This document shows positions 33,258-41,554 of a stretch of 64,000 bases of DNA, one piece after another. The notes beneath the pieces were generated by a model, which did no database searches, was not told where the DNA came from, and saw nothing but the letters and a program-made list of their open reading frames with translations. Each line of letters opens with the position of its first letter. The first letter of the stretch is position 1. The position numbers and the translations under genes were made by a program. The DNA is taken from assembly GCA_944324305.1 (NCBI GenBank), contig CALUVV010000001.1, forward strand, positions 310,001 through 374,000. The letters are read 5' to 3'. The stretch is from Candidatus Gastranaerophilales bacterium (GTDB lineage Bacteria > Cyanobacteriota > Vampirovibrionia > Gastranaerophilales > Gastranaerophilaceae).

Positions 33258-34337
33258 TTACAAGGGCTTTCTGATAAGCGTGGTTTCAAGAGAAAACTTA
33301 CAATCCGGACACATTTTTCTAGCAGCGGCAAAGTCCTGTTTAGCCCCTGCGGCATCGCCAAGTCCTGCTCTTGATAGACCTCTGTTATAATAAGCTGAAA
33401 CAGGTGAAAAATAAACTTTTTGTCCTTTGTTGTAAAGATTTATAAGATAATTATATGTATTATAAGCCGGTTTATAATCTTTATGTTTCAGCTGATATGC
33501 GGCTTTTTCACTCATCAAATAATATTTGGCAGGTTTTAAGGTTTCCTGAGCAATAGCGTTATCAAACTCATTAAGCATTTGTTTGTACGGGAGATAATAA
33601 GTTTTTACACCTAAAATATCATCCGAAAAATTATCCGATAAACTGTATTCATTTGCTTTCCGGTAATCTTCAACAGCTTCTTTATATTTTTTCATATTAT
33701 ATTTTGCATAAGCTCTCTGGGCATAAACTTCAGGAGCTATCGGCATAAATGTCAAATATGTATTTGAAAGCTTAACCGCAGAAGGATATTTTCCTCTGTT
33801 ATTAAATCCGTTAATAACAAACGGCGTAAAAATGTATAAAAAGAAAATTACTGCCAGCAAAGCAAGAACATAAACACTTTTTCTCGGAGTTTTAACATAT
33901 TCTCCAAATGCCTTTTCATCAATATAGCGCACATCCGGCTTAAATTTCATTCTCTGGAACGTACCTACATACCTTGCTAAATAATTTTCATAAAGATAAT
34001 TTACCGCAATATACGTAAGATAAAGAGCAACAAGCGGTATTAAAGACAACAGAATAACCACCGCAAAAAACGGCAGCTTCATAAACTCGGTATAAAAAGG
34101 AAAAATTACCAGATAAATGTAAAGAATAATCTCCAGAGCAACCGCAGCATTCATTAACGTAGTAAACTTTCTGTAAGTTTTATTTATTTGCTGCAGTTTT
34201 TCCTCAGGCAAATTAACAGAGTATCTGTAGCCGTTACTCCTCATTATCCCTGCAAGAACCGTATTATTATTAACATTATAATAAGTGCAGTACTGAGAAT
34301 TTAAAAATATTTTTTTTCTGTAATCATTAATATCCAT
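33258..34337 (-). CDS. Membrane protein with TPR-like repeats
   Basis: 359 residues. Three to four membrane helices in residues 60-185 (AAVALEIILYIYLVIFPFY, FAVVILLSLIPLVALYLTYI, VYVLALLAVIFFLYIFTPFV) followed by a soluble TPR-like domain (YAQRAYAKYNMKKYKEAVEDY; YYNRGLSRAGLGDAAGAKQDF). Likely a scaffold. TAATAT is exactly six bases before ATG, with TGG forming an extended -10. Confidence 0.75.
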   Translation of the reverse strand: MDINDYRKKIFLNSQYCTYYNVNNNTVLAGIMRSNGYRYSVNLPEEKLQQINKTYRKFTTLMNAAVALEIILYIYLVIFPFYTEFMKLPFFAVVILLSLIPLVALYLTYIAVNYLYENYLARYVGTFQRMKFKPDVRYIDEKAFGEYVKTPRKSVYVLALLAVIFFLYIFTPFVINGFNNRGKYPSAVKLSNTYLTFMPIAPEVYAQRAYAKYNMKKYKEAVEDYRKANEYSLSDNFSDDILGVKTYYLPYKQMLNEFDNAIAQETLKPAKYYLMSEKAAYQLKHKDYKPAYNTYNYLINLYNKGQKVYFSPVSAYYNRGLSRAGLGDAAGAKQDFAAARKMCPDCKFSLETTLIRKPL

Positions 34338-34352
34338 AAATAAATATTACCA
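34338..34352 (-). promoter_or_regulatory. Extended -10 of the TPR membrane gene, leaderless arrangement
   Basis: On the - strand TGG-TAATAT (34349-34344), six bases (TTATTT), ATG. Confidence 0.5.
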
Positions 34353-34405
34353 TTATTTTTATAAAATTGCAATTAGAATTAAATTAAAAAAAATTCTTAA
34401 ATATT

Positions 34406-34852
34406 TTATAAATCTTTTTTTAGATAAATTTTATCAATCAGCTGTCTCCCATTTTCAAAAATAGGACGGGGATAGTTATCAACAAAAAAATTCTTTATCA
34501 CAGAAAATTTAACAAAGCCAAATTTTTTATAAAAATTAAGTGTTATTTCATTTTCTCCGGTACCAAGAATTATAGTTCTAAAATTTTTCTTATACTTTTC
34601 GAAAACAAATTTAAGTAATATAGAAGCATATCCTTTATTTTGGAATTCAGGGTATGTTGCAAGATTTGTTATTTCAGCAGTTTTATTATCAAGGCCCATA
34701 ACAGCGCACAACGAGATTAATTTGTTGTTATCATACAATACATACAGATGAGATTTATCCAGATATTTATTAATCATTGTTTCATTTTCATCGCCAATTA
34801 ATAAAAGTTCCGTATAATCAGTTTTGTTTACAACTATTTCCTCTATTTTCAT
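34406..34852 (-). CDS. GNAT-family N-acetyltransferase
   Basis: 148 residues. The acetyl-CoA-binding motif A is AEITNLATYPEFQNKGYASILLKFVF (residues about 70-95; Q-x-K-G-Y-A for the R/Q-x-x-G-x-G/A loop), and LNFYKKFGF is the usual C-terminal helix. Substrate unknown. TATATT lies six bases before ATG. Confidence 0.85.
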   Translation of the reverse strand: MKIEEIVVNKTDYTELLLIGDENETMINKYLDKSHLYVLYDNNKLISLCAVMGLDNKTAEITNLATYPEFQNKGYASILLKFVFEKYKKNFRTIILGTGENEITLNFYKKFGFVKFSVIKNFFVDNYPRPIFENGRQLIDKIYLKKDL

Positions 34853-34867
34853 AAACTAAATATAACA
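34853..34867 (-). promoter_or_regulatory. Extended -10 of the acetyltransferase gene, leaderless arrangement
   Basis: On the - strand TGT-TATATT (34864-34859), six bases (TAGTTT), ATG. Confidence 0.5.
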
Positions 34868-34990
34868 TAGAAACAACCTTATTTACTTTAATTTTTATTA
34901 TAGATTTTAGAATTATGATTAATTCCATTTACAAAAAATTTTGATGTGTTATAATCATGGAGCAGTATATTGAAAATTGAAAAAAAATTT

Positions 34991-35076
34991 CGGGACGTGG
35001 CACTCTGCCGCACAAACGATTAATTATCGTTTGTGAGAGGGACTTGGTAGCGTAGCAGCCAAGCGTCACGGGACCG
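34991..35076 (+). other. tRNA-Pro-derived remnant or structured RNA element
   Basis: It opens CGGGACGTGGC and later has CTTGGTAGCGT, both identical to the 5' half of the tRNA-Pro at 35090, but 41 bases are placed between these two blocks, including a 9-bp hairpin (ACAAACGAT/ATCGTTTGT). After the second block a CTTGG/CCAAG stem follows. It lacks an anticodon arm and T-arm, so it is not a working tRNA. Confidence 0.5.
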
Positions 35077-35089
35077 AAAAATAACAAAT

Positions 35090-35163
35090 CGGGACGTGGC
35101 GCAGCTTGGTAGCGTGCTACCTTGGGGTGGTAGAGGTCGCAGGTTCAAATCCTGTCGTTCCGA
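35090..35163 (+). tRNA. tRNA-Pro (GGG)
   Basis: 74 bases: acceptor CGGGACG/CGTTCCG, D-arm GCGCAGCTTGGTAGCGT, anticodon arm CTACC-TTGGGGT-GGTAG (anticodon GGG), T-arm GCAGGTTCAAATCCTGT, discriminator A. Confidence 0.95.
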
Positions 35164-35185
35164 TTTTTTCAAAAAATTTTAATTT

Positions 35186-35259
35186 CGGGATGTAGCGCAG
35201 CCTGGTAGCGCACCGTGTTCGGGTCGCGGGGGTCGCAAGTTCGAATCTTGTCATCCCGA
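35186..35259 (+). tRNA. tRNA-Pro (CGG)
   Basis: 74 bases: acceptor CGGGATG/CATCCCG, anticodon arm CCGTG-TTCGGGT-CGCGG (anticodon CGG, one G-T pair), T-arm GCAAGTTCGAATCTTGT, discriminator A. Directly after tRNA-Pro(GGG). Confidence 0.95.
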
Positions 35260-35266
35260 TTTTTTA

Positions 35267-35959
35267 TTATTTTAAATTACTGAAATATTTTGCATCCGTT
35301 AATGCTTTTACTGTGCAGCCGTAACCGTTTTCACCACTATTTGATGATTTTGAACAATAACTTTTCTCAGGATACAAACTTGTTTCCCCGCCCATAGGAA
35401 TTAACCTTCCGTCCTTCTCAAGCGTGAATACAAAAAAATCATAACCGTATCTGTTAGGTTTACTGCGCCAGCCGTTGACATCAAGAGCAACAAAAATCAT
35501 TCCATATGTTGAAGAATCCGCGCTATCTACATCAAAATAGACAGTACTGCCGTCATTAACTTGAATAATTCCGTCATTAAATCTTGAAGCTCCCGATTTG
35601 CCTGTAAAATTTTTATAATATCCTGCCAGGAAAGTACATCTTGCAGTGTCACTGTTATTAGGATAGTCAGGCAGTACAGGCCATGAAGTTGATGCATCTT
35701 TATAACGCTTGCTGAGATTATTAACCAAATTAGACAAATCAGATACGCTAAAATTAGCGATACCGCCGTATTCGTCTGTTATTACACTTAAAAACGCCTG
35801 AGATATCAATGAATAAGATTTTTTAAATTGAGTTTCCAAAACTTTATTCTGCCTTTCCTGTATAAGAGACGGAAGCGTCATAGCCGCAGCTACACCAATT
35901 ATTCCGAGTGTAATCAAAACTTCCGCAAGAGTAAAAGCATTCATACCATATATTTTCAT
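35267..35959 (-). CDS. Prepilin-like protein
   Basis: 230 residues from the ATG at 35959, preferred over an upstream TTG because GAAAGGAAG precedes it. Leader MKIYGMNA, then FTLAEVLITLGIIGVAAAMTLPSL. The mature part contains DGIIQVNDGSTVYFDVDS and a C-terminal Cys set (SYCSKSSNSGENGYGCTVK). Divergent from an XRE gene 65 bases away. Confidence 0.88.
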   Translation of the reverse strand: MKIYGMNAFTLAEVLITLGIIGVAAAMTLPSLIQERQNKVLETQFKKSYSLISQAFLSVITDEYGGIANFSVSDLSNLVNNLSKRYKDASTSWPVLPDYPNNSDTARCTFLAGYYKNFTGKSGASRFNDGIIQVNDGSTVYFDVDSADSSTYGMIFVALDVNGWRSKPNRYGYDFFVFTLEKDGRLIPMGGETSLYPEKSYCSKSSNSGENGYGCTVKALTDAKYFSNLK

Positions 35960-35974
35960 ATTATCTTCCTTTCT

Positions 35975-36021
35975 ATTGAGATTTCTCAATGATTTTTATC
36001 TGATTATATCTGATAATTGAG
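35975..36021. promoter_or_regulatory. Operator-like ATTGAG/CTCAAT cluster
   Basis: ATTGAG-ATTT-CTCAAT (35975-35990) is a 6-base inverted repeat in the prepilin promoter region, and a further ATTGAG lies at 36016-36021 just before the XRE start. Candidate binding sites for the divergent XRE regulator. Confidence 0.45.
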
Positions 36022-36024
36022 AAA

Positions 36025-36264
36025 ATGCAATACTCAAAACTCGGAATGTTTATTAAATCAAAAAGAGAAACTCTGAATGTTTCTTTAAACGAATTTGCCA
36101 ATATTGCGGATGTTGACCCTGCCATAATATGCAGAATTGAAAACTTAAAACAGGGAATAAAAACAGATTGTCTTGTGAAAATTGCAAAGGTTTTCAATCA
36201 GACAGCAGGCGAATTCCTTATCGAATTTGAAAAATCCGGTTATTTTATCGACGAAACAGAGTAG
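36025..36264 (+). CDS. XRE-type transcriptional regulator
   Basis: 79 residues, one helix-turn-helix (LGMFIKSKRETLNVSLNEFANIADVDPAIICRIEN) with a short acidic tail. GATAAT lies seven bases before the ATG, and there is no ribosome binding site. Third case in this window of a small XRE gene next to a prepilin gene. Confidence 0.82.
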   Translation: MQYSKLGMFIKSKRETLNVSLNEFANIADVDPAIICRIENLKQGIKTDCLVKIAKVFNQTAGEFLIEFEKSGYFIDETE

Positions 36265-36309
36265 CTAATTATTGTTCTCCCTCAAACCTACGATTTTTAT
36301 ATAAAACGT

Positions 36310-36338
36310 TTGAACTTTTGAATAAAAAGTTGTATAAT
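36310..36338 (+). promoter_or_regulatory. Promoter of the symporter gene
   Basis: TTGAAC (36310-36315), 17-base spacer, TATAAT (36333-36338). AACG-GGTAA-CGTT just downstream is a short inverted repeat that could be an operator. Confidence 0.7.
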
Positions 36339-36371
36339 TAACGGGTAACGTTATTTGAAAAGAGGTTTTTT

Positions 36372-37691
36372 ATGAAATTACACATGCAGATCCTCATTGC
36401 ATTGGGTCTTGGAATTAAGCGAAACTGGCATATATTCTTCGGGATAATTCTCGGGATAGTTGTCGGTATATTTTTACACGGCCATGAATATCCGCTGGTA
36501 TCTACAGTGTTGACATTCATAGGACAGGTATTTATAAGATTAATACAAATGGTTGTAATTCCGCTTGTTGTATCAGCTATAGTAATCGGGATTACAAGCA
36601 TCGGAGATAACAAACAGTTAGGTAAATTCGGCACTAAAATGGTTGTTTATTACGGGATTATCACATCAATTGCTGTTGCCATAGGTGCGGTTCTTGCTTT
36701 AATATTTAAACCGGGTGTTGGAGCGGCTCATTATATTGCAGAAAATGCAGCAAGCGAAGTACAGGCTTCCGTTGCAGCGGCAATGGAACAGCAGCATAAT
36801 GTATTAAATATATTTTTAGGTTTTATACCGAGCAACCCAATGCATTCATTTGCGGCAGGAGATATGGTGCCGATTATCGTATTTGTGTTAATATTTGCTG
36901 TTGCACTTGCAAAAGTCGGAGATGTTAACAGACCTATTGTTTCTTTCTTTGAATCTGTTTTTGCGGCAACAATGAAAATTACCGATTGGATTATGTATTT
37001 TGCGGCTCCCGGTGTTTTCGCTTTAACCGCAAGTGCTGTATCAAGTTTCGGCATCGATATTTTTACAAGTATTTCAAAATATCTTCTTGTATTATTTATA
37101 GGATTTATGCTCCAGCTTTGCGTTGTTTATCCGTTATTCCTGAAATTCTTCTCAAAAGTAAATATCGGAATGCTTTACTCAGCTGTTGCAGAAGCTATGA
37201 TGGTTGCTTTCGGAACAGCAAGTTCATCGGCGACACTGCCTTTAACAATTGCGTGCTGCGAAAAAAGAGGTATTTCTCATAAAATCGCAAGTTTTGTACT
37301 TCCTCTGGGTGCAACTTTGAATATGGACGGAACAGCTTTACTGCAAACCGTTGCCGTAATATTTTTGGCACAGGCCTACGGCGTTGCTTTGACACCGTTC
37401 TTAATCATAGAAATTGCGTTACTTGCAATTATTGCATCTTCAACCTGTGCGGGAATTCCGGGAGCGGGCTTAATAACTATTGCATTAATCCTTAACGGAA
37501 TGGGCTTAAGTCCTGAACAGCTTGTTGCAGGATTTGCATTCCTGTTCACAATCGAGAGAATTACCGATATGATGAGAACTCTTGTAAATGTTACATCAGA
37601 TGCGGTAGTTGTTGCTGCTATAGCAGATAACGAAAACGAAATTAATTACGACTTGTTAAATAATCCTGCTGCCTACGAAGATATAGCATAG
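36372..37691 (+). CDS. Dicarboxylate/amino acid:cation symporter (DAACS family)
   Basis: 439 residues. Eight membrane helices and the two re-entrant hairpins of this family: the Ser-rich HP1 FGTASSSATLPLTI (residue about 278), the NMDGTALLQTVAVIFLAQ helix 7 with the Na+-binding NMDGT, and HP2 CAGIPGAGLITIALIL. Takes up glutamate/aspartate or C4-dicarboxylates with Na+ or H+. Good ribosome binding site (AAAAGAGG). Ends at a terminator-like hairpin. Confidence 0.92.
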   Translation: MKLHMQILIALGLGIKRNWHIFFGIILGIVVGIFLHGHEYPLVSTVLTFIGQVFIRLIQMVVIPLVVSAIVIGITSIGDNKQLGKFGTKMVVYYGIITSIAVAIGAVLALIFKPGVGAAHYIAENAASEVQASVAAAMEQQHNVLNIFLGFIPSNPMHSFAAGDMVPIIVFVLIFAVALAKVGDVNRPIVSFFESVFAATMKITDWIMYFAAPGVFALTASAVSSFGIDIFTSISKYLLVLFIGFMLQLCVVYPLFLKFFSKVNIGMLYSAVAEAMMVAFGTASSSATLPLTIACCEKRGISHKIASFVLPLGATLNMDGTALLQTVAVIFLAQAYGVALTPFLIIEIALLAIIASSTCAGIPGAGLITIALILNGMGLSPEQLVAGFAFLFTIERITDMMRTLVNVTSDAVVVAAIADNENEINYDLLNNPAAYEDIA

Positions 37692-37721
37692 AAAAAAATA
37701 AAATATATTTATTAATTTACA

Positions 37722-37748
37722 AACCCCGGCTTTTTTGCTAGGGTTTTG
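37722..37748 (+). terminator. Hairpin between symporter and queF
   Basis: AACCCC with (G)GGTT around a CGGC/GCT inner part, followed by TTTG. Imperfect; it ends three bases before the queF ATG and could act on symporter transcripts or on queF translation. Confidence 0.4.
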
Positions 37749-37750
37749 TT

Positions 37751-38641
37751 ATGAGCAGAACAGACGAAATTGCATCAACACATTTGGGTAAAAAATCACA
37801 AGGAAGCGATACATACAATCCTTCGCTTCTTGTTGCAATACCGAGATATGAAAACAGAAAACAGTATAATATCCAAAATGATAACTTACCGTTTGAAGGA
37901 TGGGATGTGTGGCACGCTTATGAATTTTCAGCAATGACAAAAAACGGCGTTCCGGTTACACGATTAATGAAGCTTAAATATAATTGCACAAGTGAATTTC
38001 TTGTTGAATCCAAATCTTTAAAATTGTATTTAAATTCATTTAACATGACAGGCTTTGGCGGCACAATCACAGAGTGTCTTGAAATTTGCAAAAAAACTAT
38101 TGAAAAAGATTTAAGTAAAAAGCTTAAAACAGAAGTCACGCTGAACTTTATTGAAAATGCCGCCGAAAAAATTGATATTTTCAAAGACTTTAAAAATATA
38201 ATGAACTTTGTAGATGAAAACACATTGAAAATCGAAAAATTTAAGGAAGCTCCCGAAGTTCTTAAAACAGAGCATACATCGAATGAACAAAGTTATTATT
38301 TAATGTTTGATTCATTGCGCTCAAATTGCAGGGTAACACACCAGCCCGATTTCGGAGATTTGTTTATTTATTACAAGTCGGTAAAACATATTCTTGAAGA
38401 AAGTTTGGTTAAGTATTTATGTTCGTTCCGCTCCGAATTTCATTTTCATGAGGAATGCTGCGAAATGATTTACAAACGGCTTTTTGATTTGCTTGACAGC
38501 GGCGATGAACTTTTTGTATGCGCGTTATACACACGCAGAGGCGGAATTGATATCTGTCCGGTACGGTCAAATTGTAACAATGATGATGCATTAAAATTAA
38601 TAGATTTAACAAAGTTTGCGAGAGGGAACATTAAACAGTAG
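37751..38641 (+). CDS. queF: NADPH-dependent 7-cyano-7-deazaguanine reductase (QueF)
   Basis: 296 residues, the long bimodular type. The N-terminal module includes TRLMKLKYNCTSEFLVESKSLKLYLNSFN; the substrate-binding ESKSLKLYLNS is diagnostic. The C-terminal module has SNCRVTHQPDFGDLFI with the catalytic Cys, and FHEECCE. Reduces preQ0 to preQ1 for queuosine in tRNA. No ribosome binding site is seen. The last base of its TAG stop is the first of the GTG start of yraN. Confidence 0.92.
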   Translation: MSRTDEIASTHLGKKSQGSDTYNPSLLVAIPRYENRKQYNIQNDNLPFEGWDVWHAYEFSAMTKNGVPVTRLMKLKYNCTSEFLVESKSLKLYLNSFNMTGFGGTITECLEICKKTIEKDLSKKLKTEVTLNFIENAAEKIDIFKDFKNIMNFVDENTLKIEKFKEAPEVLKTEHTSNEQSYYLMFDSLRSNCRVTHQPDFGDLFIYYKSVKHILEESLVKYLCSFRSEFHFHEECCEMIYKRLFDLLDSGDELFVCALYTRRGGIDICPVRSNCNNDDALKLIDLTKFARGNIKQ

Positions 38642-38988
38642 TGGACAACAGAAAATTCGGAGATGCAGGAGAAGATTTAGCCTGTAGATATTTAGAAAAA
38701 AACGGATATAAAATTTTAGAAAGAAACAAACATTATTCCCGATTTTGCGAAATTGATATAATTGCAAAATATAAAAATACAATTGTTTTTGCAGAAGTTA
38801 AGACGCGTAAAACAAACAGCTTCGGCAACCCTCTTGAAGCGATTACAAAGACAAAATATGAAAACATTAAAAAAGGCGTTCAATTTTATTTATCCGAAAA
38901 TAAAGTAAAGGATTACAGAATAGACGTAATAGGGATTACTCTCAAACCGGAAGTGAAAATCGAACATTTGAAAAATATTTCTATATAA
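38641..38988 (+). CDS. YraN/UPF0102 family endonuclease-like protein
   Basis: 115 residues from a GTG start. KFGDAGEDLACRYLEKNGYKIL, then EIDIIAKYKNTIVFAEVKTR, gives the PD-(D/E)XK-type core (E-x-D, E-V-K). Function of the family is unresolved, probably Holliday-junction or nucleic-acid related. Coupled to queF by a one-base stop/start overlap. Confidence 0.88.
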   Translation: MDNRKFGDAGEDLACRYLEKNGYKILERNKHYSRFCEIDIIAKYKNTIVFAEVKTRKTNSFGNPLEAITKTKYENIKKGVQFYLSENKVKDYRIDVIGITLKPEVKIEHLKNISI

Positions 38989-40084
38989 CTTTGCCCGCTT
39001 CTATCTTATATATCTTAACGTCTTTCAAAAATTCATCTTCGAAAAGCACTGTATCAACGGAAGTTATAATAGTCTGGGTGTTTTCATTAATTGATCTTAA
39101 AAGATAATTTTGTCTTATATCATCGAGTTCCGCAAGCACGTCATCAAGAAGAAGTACAGGTTCATCTCCTGTTTTTGCCGTTATAATATCAAGTTCCGAA
39201 AGCTTCAATGCGAGCACAACAGTTCTTTGCTGGCCTTGTGATGCAAACTTTGTTGCCTCATTATTATTTATATAAAAAATTATGTCATCTCTGTGAGGTC
39301 CGACGCAGGACTGACCTCTGCGCATTTCCTCGGTACGGCGTTCTTCAAGCGAAAGTTTAAAAGCTCCGGCAATTTCTTCAAGCTCACATTCTCCGCTTAA
39401 AAAAGAACAGTCATAATCTATTTTTAAATCTTCGGTTTCACTAATTATACGGTGCTTTTCACGCGCAATTCTCTCAATCTCTTTTAGAAACTTCTTGCGC
39501 AGATATATAATATTGCTTCCCGTTATCACAAGCTGTTCATTGTAAACATCAAGCAATGTATCATTAGAATTACCCGTTTTTAAATAATCCTTAAGCAAAT
39601 TATTTTTTTGGATACGAATTTTATCATACTTTGAAAGCCTGTCATCGTAAGCAGGATAAATCTGCGAAATTGCCCTGTCCAGCCAATCACGCCTGTCAGA
39701 TGGATTTCCTCTCAATAAGAGCAAATCAGCCGTTGAAAAAAGAACGGTTTTAAGCACGGATTTAAAATTCTTCGGGGTAGTCTTGACCTTATTTAAGGCA
39801 AGTTCGCGTTTTTTTTCTTTAGAGTAAGAAAAATCCAATTCAACATCGGTTTCGGCCTTAATCATGTTACAATTAATTTCGGCTTTTTCGGCGTCAAAGT
39901 TAATTAATTCCGTATTATTTGAAGTTCTGGGAGATTTAAGAGAGGAAAGAAAATAAATACTTTCAAGAATATTTGTTTTTCCCTGTGCGTTTTTACCTAT
40001 AATAAGAACTTTCGGGCAACATAAATTGAGTTCCAACCCCTTACAGTTCCTGTAATTAGTAAGCTTTAAATCCCTCAATCTCAT
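38981..40084 (-). CDS. recF: DNA repair/recombination protein RecF
   Basis: 367 residues from the ATG at 40084 (MRLRDLKLTNYRN); an upstream TTG lies in the promoter and was rejected. Walker A is IIGKNAQGKTNILESI; the signature QGQQRTVVLALKLSEL and Walker B PVLLLDDVLAELD are present. RecF loads RecA at gaps with RecO and RecR. TATAAT lies exactly six T before the ATG, so the mRNA is probably leaderless. Not next to dnaN or gyrB, its usual partners. Confidence 0.93.
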   Translation of the reverse strand: MRLRDLKLTNYRNCKGLELNLCCPKVLIIGKNAQGKTNILESIYFLSSLKSPRTSNNTELINFDAEKAEINCNMIKAETDVELDFSYSKEKKRELALNKVKTTPKNFKSVLKTVLFSTADLLLLRGNPSDRRDWLDRAISQIYPAYDDRLSKYDKIRIQKNNLLKDYLKTGNSNDTLLDVYNEQLVITGSNIIYLRKKFLKEIERIAREKHRIISETEDLKIDYDCSFLSGECELEEIAGAFKLSLEERRTEEMRRGQSCVGPHRDDIIFYINNNEATKFASQGQQRTVVLALKLSELDIITAKTGDEPVLLLDDVLAELDDIRQNYLLRSINENTQTIITSVDTVLFEDEFLKDVKIYKIEAGKVI

Positions 40085-40096
40085 AAAAAAATTATA
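40085..40096 (-). promoter_or_regulatory. -10 of recF, leaderless arrangement
   Basis: On the - strand a perfect TATAAT (40096-40091), six T, ATG. Confidence 0.6.
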
Positions 40097-40185
40097 CCCC
40101 AAATATATGATTTCTTAATTAATTATAGACTATTGTTAAAATTTCTTATATAATAACCTTATAAGTTCAAGAATAAGGAAGTACT

Positions 40186-40440
40186 ATGTTACCGATTATA
40201 TCAGAAGAGAATGCGGCAGTAGCTTTCAGTGAAATCTTTAAAGATATGCCGTCCTGGCGTAAAAAAATGATTCACTATATTAAGGACGAAAATCCGGAAG
40301 TCAATACGGCTATAATAGAAGCTGCAAATAAAACGGATTTAGACCCCAAAGCCGTAGCTCTCGGTGCATATATGACCTATGTTTTGATTGAACTTGCAAT
40401 GAAAGATAACGATGCATTAATGAATTTCCAGGAAGGATAG
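40186..40440 (+). CDS. Small protein upstream of pilT, function unknown
   Basis: 84 residues, acidic and helical (SEENAAVAFSEIFKDMPSW, then a run of Ala/Leu/Val helices). Ribosome binding site AAGGAAG. It ends 4 bases before pilT, so it is likely in the same operon and may modulate the motor; no family recognised. Confidence 0.7.
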   Translation: MLPIISEENAAVAFSEIFKDMPSWRKKMIHYIKDENPEVNTAIIEAANKTDLDPKAVALGAYMTYVLIELAMKDNDALMNFQEG

Positions 40441-40444
40441 AGCT

Positions 40445-41512
40445 ATGTTAATTGAAGAACTATTAGAAAAACTGGTTGCCGACGGCGGTTCCGACTTGCA
40501 TATTTCAAGCGGTTTACCCCCTGCAGCACGTATTGACGGTAAACTGCAAAGATATGATTATCCGCCTTTAAGTCCTGATGACGTTGAAACTCTTTTGTTC
40601 CCCATGTTATCAAATGAACAAAGACGTACATTGGAGCAAAACTGGGAACTTGACTTTTCATACGGTATTGAAGGTTTAAGCCGTTTCAGGGTTAACTTCT
40701 ATAAGGATAAAGGAAACTATGCGGCGGCATTCAGAACAATTACTTCAATTGTTCCTTCTTTTGACAAACTCGGGCTTCCCGAAATCGTCAGAAAAACAGC
40801 CGATAAACCGAGAGGCTTAATTCTTGTAACAGGTCCTACGGGTTCAGGTAAATCCACAACTCTGGCCGCTATGATTGACTATATTAACTCTAACAGAGCA
40901 GAGCACATTTTGACAATTGAAGACCCGATAGAGTTCGTCCACACGTCAAAACAAAGTATTATTCACCAGCGTGAATTGGGTATGGATACAAGATCGTTCG
41001 CAAATGCTTTGAAATCCGCACTTCGTGAAGACCCTGATATCATTCTGGTAGGTGAGATGCGTGACCACGAAACAATTGCGCTGGCTCTGACAGCCGCAGA
41101 AACAGGCCACTTGGTGTTCGGAACATTACACACATCTTCAGCCGCACAGACAATTGACCGTATCATCGACGTATTCCCTGAAGGACAGCAGCAGCAAATT
41201 CGTGTACAGCTTGCAAACTCTCTTGTAGCAGTATTTTCTCAAACTCTGCTTCAAAAAGTTCAGCCTGACGGAACTAAAAAAGGCCGTGTAATGGCTCAGG
41301 AAATTATGCTTGTAACACCTGCGATTGCAAACCTTATTCGTGAAGCAAAAGCCGCACAGATTTACTCAACTATTCAGATGAACCAGGCAATAGGTATGCA
41401 GACGCTTGAAATGGCACTTGCAGGACTTTATAAACAGGGAGTTATTACGATAGAAGATGCGTTATCAAGATCTTCAAGACCTGATGAGTTAAAACGTTTA
41501 ATGCAAGGTTAA
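40445..41512 (+). CDS. pilT: Type IV pilus retraction ATPase PilT
   Basis: 355 residues. DGGSDLHISSGLPPAARIDGKL at the N-terminus; Walker A GPTGSGKSTTLAAMI; Asp box LTIEDPIEFVH; Walker B DPDIILVGEMRD; His box AETGHLVFGTLHTSSA. The C-terminal AIRNLIRE-type motif appears as AIANLIREAKAAQIYS, as in retraction ATPases. Shows that a retractile type IV pilus is encoded, giving the surrounding prepilins a machine. Confidence 0.95.
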   Translation: MLIEELLEKLVADGGSDLHISSGLPPAARIDGKLQRYDYPPLSPDDVETLLFPMLSNEQRRTLEQNWELDFSYGIEGLSRFRVNFYKDKGNYAAAFRTITSIVPSFDKLGLPEIVRKTADKPRGLILVTGPTGSGKSTTLAAMIDYINSNRAEHILTIEDPIEFVHTSKQSIIHQRELGMDTRSFANALKSALREDPDIILVGEMRDHETIALALTAAETGHLVFGTLHTSSAAQTIDRIIDVFPEGQQQQIRVQLANSLVAVFSQTLLQKVQPDGTKKGRVMAQEIMLVTPAIANLIREAKAAQIYSTIQMNQAIGMQTLEMALAGLYKQGVITIEDALSRSSRPDELKRLMQG

Positions 41513-41518
41513 ACAAAT

Positions 41519-41552
41519 AAAAAAAGCCTCGAATTAATCGAGGCTTTTTTGT
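41519..41552. terminator. Bidirectional terminator between pilT and a convergent prepilin gene
   Basis: AAAAAGCCTCGA (41521-41532) with TCGAGGCTTTTT (41538-41549), with U-runs on both strands. Confidence 0.9.
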
Positions 41553-41554
41553 GA

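Noticed and set aside
37713-37750. preQ1 riboswitch in front of queF
   Set aside because: The hairpin and bases do not match the preQ1-I or preQ1-II consensus I know, and it ends three bases before the start codon.
40085-40102. TTG at 40102 as recF start
   Set aside because: It would place the TATAAT element inside the coding sequence; MRLRDLKL at 40084 is the normal RecF N-terminus.
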